In this document: positions 35,407 through 46,214 of the stretch, piece by piece
Layout of the letters: every line of letters starts with the position of its first letter
Numbering within the stretch: position 1 is the stretch's first letter
From: Cucumis sativus
Lineage: Eukaryota > Streptophyta > Magnoliopsida > Cucurbitales > Cucurbitaceae
Assembly (NCBI RefSeq): GCF_000004075.3
Contig: NC_026659.2
Coordinates: 62,001-126,000 of the forward strand
Length of the DNA stretch: 64,000 bases
Reading direction: 5' to 3'
Notes under the pieces: model-generated
What the model saw: only the letters and a program-made list of their open reading frames with translations
The model's database searches: none
Told to the model about the DNA's origin: nothing
Position numbers and translations under genes: made by a program

Positions 35407-35555
35407 TTTTTAAAAATAGCAAAATAAATTAAAATATTTACCGGTTATAGCAAAATTTTGGATTGTATCTCTAATAGTTTCTATCACTATAACATATCAA
35501 CGATAGAATTTGCTATAGGTTGTAAATATTTTGTAAAATTATTATTTTTAAAAAT
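35407..35555. mobile_element. MITE-like inverted-repeat element, second family copy
   Basis: Starts TTTTTAAAAATA and ends with its complement-like TATTTTTAAAAA. Inner arms 'TATTTACCGGTTATAGCAAA' and 'TTTGCTATAGGTTGTAAATA' also pair. The left half (about 95 bases) is closely repeated at 40700-40795. It is related in layout to the element at 34.3 kb (poly-AT arm with 'TATAACAAAATTT', central 'TCTATC'). Confidence 0.6.
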
Positions 35556-36303
35556 TTTCCTAAAAAATACTGTTACTAGTAGTTTTTTATGAAAATTATT
35601 GAAGTTTTCTTACGAAAATCCTTATGAACTATTTAAATGCTTCATAAATACGATTGAGTTTTAAAATATTAAAAAACTATAATTTATCCAAAATCTACAC
35701 CAACGTTTAAGGTTCTTTTACACGTTCATAAAATTTTATGTTTTAATCAAAATTTAAAATATTAATATTGATGAATAAATCAAAGTCTTCATTTTACAAA
35801 AATTCCAACTTCAATGATATTTCTAAAAATGATTGAAAACAAAAAATTCAAAAAATAAATTTAAATTCGTGAATAATTTTTTTATTTTATTTTCAAATTA
35901 TCAAACATGCATATTATCTATATATTAATGTCATTTTGATGTTTATCTTTTATGATTAGTAAAATTTTCTACAACATAATGAAAACATAGATTCACATTT
36001 TTTTTATCGATATCAAATCTACGAAAATGTAAAAATATTAATAGAATATTTGAAAATTATAATTTTAACTTAAATTTTTAAGTAATTTGGTGTAAAAATT
36101 AGATTAATATTTTTTTAATATGTATAAGTTGGATATGTACGAAACTTTTGGATATTTTTCAATTAAAACTTTAACAATTTTCATTAAAGACTATGGCAAG
36201 GTTATTTTTTTTATCCTCTATAAAACTTAACATTTTATTTTTCTAAAGAGATTTAGGGATATTTTGACGTAAATGGCAAAGTTTGAGGCGGCATTTTTAA
36301 TGC

Positions 36304-36311
36304 TATATATA
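36304..36311 (+). promoter_or_regulatory. TATA box of the ubiquitin-L40 gene
   Basis: TATATATA lies 91 bases before the ATG and is followed by a GAGAGAGAG leader, giving an expected transcript start near 36335-36340. Confidence 0.6.
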
Positions 36312-36342
36312 GAGAGAGAGGCAGAAAAAAGTCGGAAACGTA

Positions 36343-36349
36343 AAACCCT
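36343..36349 (+). promoter_or_regulatory. Telo-box-like element in the UBQ-L40 leader
   Basis: AAACCCT lies at the probable transcript start, 46 bases before the ATG. Telo boxes (AAACCCTAA) at this place are typical of plant ribosomal protein and other translation genes. This copy lacks the last two As. Confidence 0.45.
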
Positions 36350-36394
36350 CAAACTCATCAAGGAGGCGCCGAGGAAAACTAGAGGATCAAGAAA

Positions 36395-37976
<1,582 letters not shown>

Positions 37977-38271
37977 ACGGCTGATCTTAAGGATGAAATG
38001 TTGTGGTTCCTTATATATCACTTCAATGCGCTCTGTAGAGTCTTAGATTATGTGCCCGTTTGTTAAGGATTCAATTTTGTAGTTCGGACTTCAGAACTTT
38101 TGTTGCATTACATTGATTATGAGATGGTGTTGTTTTCTTTTTGAATCTATTTTATTGATGAAACGTGTTAATTTGTTTTTCTCACATCAGTATCCAATTT
38201 GAACTCAACTAACAGCCCTTGTGAGCTATAATCACCAGCTTCTCCTAGGGCGCCTCTTGGTGCAGCCAAGT
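37977..38271. other. Convergent 3' flanks of UBQ-L40 and AKR
   Basis: Only 295 bases separate the two stop codons, so the 3' untranslated regions of the two convergent transcripts probably overlap. No other feature seen. Confidence 0.6.
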
Positions 38272-40452
38272 TTACCTGATTTTAAACAAAGAGTTTAATA
38301 AAGGAAAACGTGCATGTGAGAATGAAGTTTTAAACTGTAAGATTGAAGTTAAACTTAAACCACCTTGTTTGGAAAATATTCTGTATCATCTTCCGAGGGG
38401 ACTCTCGAGCTCCATCGTCCAACAGGTTCAATTCCTCTTGAGTAAGGTTCCAGCCTAGAGCACCCAAATTTTCCTGAGCTTGTTTTAATGTCTTAGCTCC
38501 AGGTATGGGTATGGTCCCTTTGGATATGCACCAGTTTATGGCGACCTGTTACTCACTCACTCAGATTAGATGAAATTGTCCAGAGTAAAGGAAAGAACCA
38601 GATTATCTGGAAATATCAGAATCACGATGCCTTCGAAATTGGTTAAAGAGAATTAAATTTATTACTTGCGGTATTGTTTTGCGTCTTTTCTCTGCAATGT
38701 CTCCAAGTGTAGTCAGTAGTGGTTCCAATCCTGGTAGAGTTTGCCTGAATAGCAAACCTCTAAAAATGCCAAATCAAATATCTTAAGGAAAAACCATTGC
38801 TATCATATTCTTGTTCCTAAAAAGAAGAAAATCAATTGATTTACCGAGGTCCAGATGGAAGCTTGGAAGGTGAGTATTTTCCTGTAAGCATTCCCAATCC
38901 CAGAGGACTGTAAGCTATTAAGCGAATGCCCAAAGAATCACATATCTTCTTAATCTCCAGCTGATCATCGCCTATGCTCAGCAAAGAAAATTGCACCTAA
39001 AATGAAAAGACTTAGCACGAAGGATATTACAATTACCATTCAATGTTTCCCATACAGTCGGTTAACTGTCGCCATTCTCATCATTCTTAGGACTAAAACT
39101 TAATCCAAAAAATGGGCATGTATTTCATTTCGTCTTGCACTATAAGAACAAGAAAACGCGAAGTAACATGTCTACCAAAAGCATAAAATCCATCTTCTGA
39201 TAGCTCAGTTCGAGACAAAAGTGAACGGACTTTGAAGATGAGTTCAAATTCTATGGTGGGTATCTCCAGGTAATATTAAAATCCTATGGATCTCTTTACA
39301 ACATATTGCAGGTCAGACAATAATCCTAGACCAGTAAAGCTAGCTCAAAAGAACTCATAAGAGATTTATTCTAGATAGGTGACGAGTTTGAAGTCATATC
39401 CTTAAAATACGTTCAGGGTTTAAATCATTGGTAAGTGCTTGTGTTTACTAAATACCTGAGCAGTGCATAAGGGAACTCCTCGGTCTTTGAGGTAGTCATG
39501 TATCCTTACTAGTTGTTTTGGTCCATAGTTGCTTACTCCAACTGCTTGAACTAATCCCTATGAATCACTTAAGCTTTGAGTATAGCATCAAAAGCATATG
39601 TAAATTTAAGAAAGTTTAACCCATTTTAGCACAAAAGATGATAACCTTATCATACATTGCTACTAGCCCATCCCAAAGAGCCATCTCCTGTAAAGGAGCA
39701 TAGTTTGCTGTTGACCAATGTAATTGTCCTATACCAATTTTTTCAATCTGCATTCGCTCCAAAGACCCCCTGAATAAAGCTTATTGTCATCTAAAATGTG
39801 TGGCAGACTGATAAAATATCAATAAAATTAGAGTGGAGATTGATGTAAAGGCATACTGGCAAGCTTTGACAAATTGTGCAGGTGTTAGGCGCCATGGATA
39901 TGCTGCAAACTTGGTGGCTATCACAATGTCATTTTTAACTGGAGAATAGGATGAGGACGAACTTAAATTCCTCGTAGCGATAAAAGAAATGGTAATGGGA
40001 ATTAGAGAACAAAGTGGACCTTGAGACTGTCGGATAAATTTTCCAAGTAGCTTTTCGCTTTGGCCATTCAATCTTCCAGTGCCATAAGAATCCGCGGTGT
40101 CGAAGAGATTGATTCCATTATCCACAGCCAAATTGAAAATGTGTTGAAGCTCAGAGTCCATAGATTCCTGGTAGCCCCACAAGAGCTGGTTCCCCCACGC
40201 CCAAGTTCCAAATCCCATAGGGGAAACACTCAGAGGGCCCATTTTTACCTAGGAGTGTCATTGAATTGAATTTGGAGGTGGTTCAATTTGGATAATGAAT
40301 GGAAAGGTCAGATGAAAACAAACCTTCTGCCATGGCCAAAAGAGAGGAAGCTTGAGTGGCTTGAAAGCCGCCGGAGAAGAATAGGAAGTCTTGTTGGATG
40401 CGGCCGCGGCAAAGGATCCGAAGCAGGAGGGGGTGAGTGTGGAGGAAGCCAT
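38272..40452 (-). CDS. Plastid aldo-keto reductase (At1g06690-like)
   Basis: Nine coding exons on the minus strand: 40324-40452, 40020-40248, 39857-39938, 39646-39769, 39456-39557, 38845-38996, 38666-38759, 38364-38545 and 38272-38275. Together they make 365 residues. Residues 1-43 are Ser/Ala-rich (MASSTLTPSCFGSFAAAASN), a likely transit peptide. The aldo-keto reductase barrel follows with the catalytic tetrad: Asp and Tyr in 'NLFDTADSYGTG', Lys in 'VIATKFA' and His in 'GQLHWSTA'. The NADPH-binding end has 'GTIPIPGAK'. The Arabidopsis relative is a plastoglobule/thylakoid-associated reductase of uncertain substrate. The start is the first true ATG; an upstream in-frame TTG is ignored. The last coding exon holds just one base plus the stop, giving the C-terminus IFQTR as in the relative. 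Confidence 0.93.
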
Positions 40453-40699
40453 TTTTGCAATCAATCTGGAGCTCGAGAACGCTAGTTGGAAGCGAAAGGA
40501 AGGAGATGGAGAAAAAGATTTGAGATTTGATTCATTGGTTTTATGTGGTCGATAATTCCATTAGTAAATTCTAAATATGCTATCAAAGGGATAAAATAAA
40601 TGATGCGCCAAAGTGAACTTTCAAAAGCTATAACAATACCTTTAAATTCAAATAAAAAACTTTAAAAAATCACTCGGGATATTACATATAATTAAGATA

Positions 40700-40795
40700 T
40701 TTTTAAAAATAACAAAATAAATTAAAATATTTGTAAATTATAACAAAATTTTGGATTCTATCCCTAGTAGTTTTTATCACTTTAGCATATCAATA
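40700..40795. mobile_element. Partial MITE (left half of the 35.4 kb family)
   Basis: About 95 bases align closely to 35407-35502 (TTTTTAAAAATA.CAAAATAAATTAAAATATTT…CAAAATTTTGGATT.TATC…). The right arm is absent. Directly visible as a dispersed repeat between two intergenic regions 5 kb apart. Confidence 0.65.
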
Positions 40796-41256
40796 TTAAG
40801 ATACTCTCATTTTTTACTCACACTTCCAATTCTGATAACAACCAAAAATAATTTAAAATCAAAGGTTAAATGATGAATGAGGGAGTTTCTATATAACCTT
40901 AATAAAAAGGGTTTATTTACAAAGGTGAGGGAGTGAACAAGAAGGCCAACAAGAGATATTGAAAAAGAGATGGAAAAAAAGAAAGAGTGGAAAATGAGAA
41001 ATGTGTTAGGTGACCCAAGAATAAGTATTTTAACCTAACCAAAATATTCTCATACTAGAGCAATAATGAAGTACCTAATAAAGTTTTTTCATTTTAGAAT
41101 ATGTGATTGAATTGAGGTTCTTAATGCAATAACTCAACTTTGGTTGATGGTTTTAAGATTCTTGTCACCACGTTATTCTTATATTCTATATATTTATATA
41201 TGTTCACAATTTAAAAAATATGAATTAGAACCGAATCCACGCCCTTCTTGGGATGT

Positions 41257-41263
41257 TATAAAA
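41257..41263 (+). promoter_or_regulatory. TATA box of 6PGL copy 1
   Basis: TATAAAA lies 42 bases before the first in-frame ATG (41299), implying a very short leader of about 10-15 bases. Confidence 0.5.
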
Positions 41264-41298
41264 CGCAGCTTGGCTGGTTTGAGAGTTGTTCAATAGCG

Positions 41299-42833
41299 AT
41301 GGCACAAACGGAGAAGAGGGTGTTTGATTCTGAGGAAGATTTGGCTGTTTCTCTCGCCAAATACATAGCCCATTTATCCGATCAATTTGCCAAGAACAAG
41401 GGTCTTTTCACCGTGGTTCTCTCTGGTGGATCACTCATTGAATGCTTAAGGTTTCCTTCTCCTCTCTCTGCCTTTTATTTATCATTATCAACTATGTATA
41501 ATCCTATTAGTAGTAGGAATGTTGTTGAAAATTAATCCTGTTATTGCTTCTTTTTCGGTCATTCAGGAAATTGGTAGAACCACCCTATGTTGATTCCATT
41601 GACTGGTCCATATGGCACATATTTTGGCTCGATGAGAGTGCTGTACCCAAAACTCATGTTGACAGCAACTACAAACTCGCTTATGATGGTTTTCTCTCTA
41701 AGGTAAGCTTATACTATAAACTCTTTTCATGTTTATTTCCCTCTCTTGTGGATTTGGCATTGGATTTTAATTCCTGTCCTCCATACTTCTTTTATCTCTT
41801 CGTACATAACTATTTTAAGAAACAACTTTATCGTACGTTTCTTTTAGTTTGTTTTCATGTTTGATCAACTGAATTTTGGGAGAAAGTGAGATTTGCTTAG
41901 TGACATGCTTAGAGATAGGAGGTTAGATCAATCCCCCACCTATAGTTGTTGCATTAAATAAACTAACTAGCTGTCTTCCTTCTTTTAACATCATAGAGTA
42001 GCAATGATGATTTAAACTGCAAAGTAACCTTAGCCATTGCAAATAACTTGACGACCGCCATTCTTAAAAGTATTTTGGAGCACGATAGCTGACGGTTCAT
42101 TGTCCAGGTACTTGAGATGGGAGAGTGTGTATAGAGTTGAAGCACATGGATTCGTAATAATCTTCTCCGCAAAAACCTAGGACCCTTAGTTACATCGTAC
42201 ATGTTGCTAAGATAAGTTAGGAAGCAAGTTTGAACAACTTGAGTACAAAAGTGAGTGTATATTTACTATTTAGAAAGAGATGGGTGTCTCGAGGGTCTTT
42301 GCCAGTAGGTAGTTTTATGATTCACTCATGTTGAGTTATTTTTTTAATGTGTTGCACAGGTTCCAATTCCCCTTGGTAACGTGTATGCCATTGATGATAC
42401 TCTATCAGCTGAGGGTGCAGCTGAAGAATATGAAGCACGTTTGAAGCATTTGGTAAATAGCAAGGTGATCGATATCTCAGCGAAAAGCGGGTTCCCGAAA
42501 TTTGATCTGAATCTTCTTGGAATGGGACCAGATGCGCATGTGGCTTCTTTATTCCCAGGGCATCCCCTTCTGAAAGAGAATAAGAAATGGGTTACCTTCA
42601 TCAAGGATTCTCCGAAACCACCTCCAGAGAGAATCACTTTAACCTTTCCAGTTATCAACTCGTCGGACTACATTGCTCTTGTGGTGCCTGGTGATGCTCA
42701 AGCAGATGCTGTGTCTATTGCATTAGGAGGTGGAAATCCTCCCACTGCCGACGAAACTTTACCTGTTCAAAGGGTTGCTCCTGAAGGTCTTCTGACTTGG
42801 TTCTTGGACAAGGATGCTGCTTCCAAGCTTTAA
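41299..42833 (+). CDS. 6-phosphogluconolactonase, tandem copy 1 (no transit peptide, C-terminal SKL)
   Basis: Three exons, 41299-41450, 41567-41702 and 42360-42833, encode 253 residues. The family hydrolyses 6-phosphogluconolactone, step two of the oxidative pentose phosphate pathway. Seen: 'FTVVLSGGSLIECLR', 'SNYKLAYDGFLS', 'LLGMGPDAHVASLFPGHPLL' and the C-terminus 'DAASKL', a peroxisomal PTS1. Compared with copy 2 and the family, the conserved 'DER' is 'DES' (Ser75), 'PKDH' is 'PKTH' and 'GPDGH' is 'GPDAH', while the His and Asp are kept. The Arg of DER is a substrate-binding/catalytic residue in studied lactonases, so activity may be altered. No upstream ATG provides a transit peptide. Exon 2 has the same length as in copy 2, so the pair arose by tandem duplication. 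Confidence 0.9.
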
Positions 42834-43622
42834 TGCAAAAAAGAGATATGTCCATCACCTTTTATCTAATTTAATTTAAACTGATCTTAGGTATCTCCCT
42901 CATCCATGGCGAGATGTGCTCACCCTATGCATTTGAATAAGAGTTTCTGTACCAGATTATGTTCACTTATGAGTAGAAGTAAACGAATTTAGTTTGATGT
43001 AGGACATCATCTCGAAATAGAAAGTAGTGCATGATAGAAGTCTTATATTTTCTATCATGATCACATCTTCTTTAGAATGTCCTTTCAAGTCCATAGAAAA
43101 GTGTATTTGGGGGCTTATTCGGAATGATATTCCGAGTGTTTTGAAAATGTTTAAGTGGAAAAAAAAGTTTTCAGCACAACTATTTTCGCACTTGAATTGC
43201 CATTATTAGTTCATAATCCTTCCTCTTTTTTTCTTTTAATGTAGAGAAGAAGTGCATGGACATGTTCAGTGTTGAAATGATGGAATGAGTTGGGTGTGAC
43301 AAAGACATTGTTAGATATGCAAATTAAATTTATAGTTGTTTTTGGTGACATAATAATTGACATATCTTTAAATAAACAATTTAAAGAAAACAAGTTTATT
43401 TGGTAACCATTATTTGGCATTTAATTTTTTTCATTTTTTTTTTCAAAATTGTTTAATAACTTTTAAAAAATATAATAGTTAAAATGGTTAGGCAAATTAA
43501 AAAAGAAAAATAACATTGTATTGTGGATATTTGTTGTCAAAGCAAGCGCGCTGCCGCGTTGTGGGTGAAAAGTGAAAGATCCCATTTTCCAATTTCTCTC
43601 TTTTTTTCTTCTTATTATTACT
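42834..43622. other. Spacer between the 6PGL copies
   Basis: About 0.8 kb: 3' flank of copy 1, AT-rich DNA, then the copy 2 leader with a C/T-rich stretch. No relic of a third copy is seen. Confidence 0.6.
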
Positions 43623-46214
43623 ATGGCTTCCGCGTCTTTCTCACTTCCTTCCGGGCTTTCTACACTCTCTTCTTCTCTCCCAACTTCTCATCCCAAGCTT
43701 TCCTTTCCCCTTCATTCCCTATCGGTTACGTTCAATCCCCCTGCTTTTTCACTCAGTTTGCCCCCGATTTTCTCCGGGCTTTCCCGGTTACATACCCCCA
43801 AGAACCACCGACCTCTCGCCTCCCTAACTGACATGGCATCGGACAAAAGGGTTTTTGATTCAGGTGACGATTTGGCTGTTTCTCTAGCCAAATACACCGC
43901 CGATTTGTCGGAACACTTTGCTAACAAGAGGGGTGCTTTCACTGTTGTTCTCTCTGGTGGATCTCTCATCAAATGCCTCAGGTTACTCTATACCTTATTT
44001 GGGTTTTCATGTAATTCCTTTACCATTAGATTCGGTTTCTGAAATCGGCGATTGGGTGTCTCGATTTCAATTTCGGGGCTGTCTTTGGTTTTATCGAAGA
44101 ACTGGATTAGGCAAAACAGGGCAATTTGATAGGAGTTGACTCTTGTTAACAGTTGTGTGCTCAAACATGTGGCTTCTTGAGGTGCTCCATTTTTTGTTTC
44201 TAATAGGCTAGACACATGGAAAAACCAGTTACTTGGGTTTCAGAGATGTTGCATATTCAAACCATTCTTTCACTATTTTTAGAACTTTCTGAAGACATGC
44301 AATGGGAAATAGTTGGAAGAACTTTCATTGTTTATGAGATAGGAATGACCTCCTTTTTTTTTTTTTTTAACTTGTAGATATATCCAATTTCAGGAAATTA
44401 TTGGAGCCACCGTATGTTGATTCAATAGAGTGGTCGAAATGGCACGTATTTTGGGTTGATGAGAGAGTTGTACCCAAAGATCACGTTGACAGCAACTACA
44501 AACTCGCTTATGATGGATTTCTTTCTCAGGTCATACTTACCTTTAGATGTTATATGCCATGTACACACAGAAATGATGGCATCGCATTTTAATTCATGTT
44601 CTTTAGAGTTCATGTATGCCTTCCCATAAAAAATCATGAGATAGTTGGAGAACTGTTTAGGAAATAACTTTTTTCCTTTGCTTTTTAAAATAGAAGTTTG
44701 CTGAAATTTTGTTATGGAATTTTTTTTATGATTCGTTTCTTTCTTCTTATTTCCTATTAGTTTGCTCTCATGTATGATCTAATGTTAGAACAACTGAGTA
44801 CGCAGTAACCTTAACTGCATATATTGTGAAACTACATCTATTGGAATATAAGCGGAAGGCTAATCTGAAAGTGTTCCCAAGCCATGTAATTTTGAAATTC
44901 ATCTATAAGAATTTGAATAGGAAGAGTGGGTATTGAATTGTAGTACATATTGACATTTCATATCTGTATTGTATCATTTGATTGATTATTGAAGCCTAGT
45001 GCTATTATGGGCTGTGAAAGATTAGTTCCCCTTGCCTAACTATTTGTTTCTAGTTTTTGATTTTTTGAAAATTAAACTTATAAATGCTGCTTCTACCCAT
45101 GAGTTCTTTTATGTTGTTATTTACTTTTTTACAAACATTTTCAAATAAAATCCAAGCCAAGTTTTAAAAAATAAAAAAAAATAGTTTTCAATTTATTTAA
45201 TTTTTTTTCTTTTGTTTTTATTTTTGGAATTTTGCTAGGAATTCATATCTTTCCTTAAAAATCATTGTAAAGAAACTTGGAGATGTTCTTTGTAATTCAT
45301 TGGTCACGGGATTTCATCATATCGATGAGAACACATACACACGCACATATATATCAACCACTTTTACACAATTGAGATCTACAGGCACAATCACCACCAT
45401 GATGATTATCTCAATGGTCTAACAGACCAACTTGAATTCCATGTCTTCTAGATAATGGGTACTAATCATGAAAGCTACAATTATAAGCTATCAAATATCT
45501 CAGTAGAAACGAGATCAATGTCAATTACTATTGTGTGTATGTGTGTGTGTTTATTATTATTTTTTGGATTTGTCAAGGTGCGGTGTGGATTAGTGGTCCT
45601 TGATACCTATGGGTATTTTAAAGATAAATCCCTTGAGGCTACCCAGCTAGGCATATTTGTTTTCGGAGGTCTTTTACCATTTAGTAATAGGGAATTGAAT
45701 TATTCAATCGTGCTAATGTATTTTTTTTAATTGTGTTATATAGGTGCCAATTCTCCCCGGTCACGTTTATGCCATTAATGATGCACTATCTGCTGAGGGT
45801 GCAGCTGAAGATTATGAAACCTGCCTGAAGCATTTGGTAAATACCAAAGTAGTTGATGTCTCAGCAGCAAGCGGGTTCCCAAAATTTGATCTCATGCTTC
45901 TCGGTATGGGCCCAGATGGGCACGTGGCTTCTTTATTTCCAGGTCATCCCCTTCTCAATGAGAATCAGAAATGGGTCACCTTCATCAAGGATTCCCCTAA
46001 ACCACCCCCAGAGAGAATCACTTTCACCTTTCCGGTTATCAACTCATCAGCGTATATCGCACTTGTGGCGCCCGGTGCTAGCAAAGCAGATGCTGTGTAT
46101 ACTGCACTAGGAGGAGGAAGTTCACAGAATGCTGAAACATTACCTGTTCAGAGGGTTTCTCCTGAAGGGGAATTGACATGGTTCTTGGATAAGGATGCCG
46201 CTTCCAAGCTGTAA
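43623..46214 (+). CDS. PGL3: 6-phosphogluconolactonase, tandem copy 2 (plastid transit peptide and SKL)
   Basis: Three exons, 43623-43981, 44394-44529 and 45744-46214, encode 321 residues. Residues 1 to about 68 are a Ser/Pro/Leu-rich plastid transit peptide (MASASFSLPSGLSTLSSSLP…). The lactonase domain then starts 'ASDKRVFDSGDDLAVSLAKY'. Active-site blocks are intact: 'FWVDERVVPKDHVDSNYKLA', 'GMGPDGHVASLFPGH'. The C-terminus is 'DAASKL', a PTS1. The combination matches Arabidopsis PGL3 (At5g24400), which is known to be targeted to both plastids and peroxisomes. Intron positions and exon 2 length equal those of copy 1. Most likely the essential plastid isoform. Confidence 0.94.

Larger units (their letters stand above)
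33735..36394. other. Intergenic between SAUR and UBQ-L40 (divergent)
   Basis: 2.7 kb of AT-rich DNA between divergent promoters. It holds two MITE-like inverted-repeat elements at about 34.31-34.49 and 35.41-35.56 kb (separate entries) and degenerate 'AAATACC…GAGTTTTAAAA' repeats at about 35.32-35.70 kb resembling those near 12.7 kb. The 79-codon open stretch at 35.04-35.28 kb is AT-rich and unrecognised. No gene supported. Confidence 0.6.
40465..41298. other. Divergent promoter region AKR / 6PGL-1
   Basis: About 0.85 kb. It includes the half MITE at 40.70-40.80 kb and a short GA-rich stretch near 40.92-41.0 kb. The 6PGL-1 core promoter is at its right end. No gene seen. Confidence 0.6.

Noticed and set aside
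40453-40464. Four-residue upstream extension of the AKR
   Set aside because: Starts at TTG; the true ATG is at 40452.
41248-41298. Upstream extension of 6PGL copy 1 (17 more residues)
   Set aside because: Begins with TTG, not ATG, and overlaps the TATA box; the first ATG in frame is 41299.
45455-45730. 91-codon frame in intron 2 of 6PGL copy 2
   Set aside because: Lies entirely inside the intron and contains GT-repeat and T-rich runs; no similarity seen.
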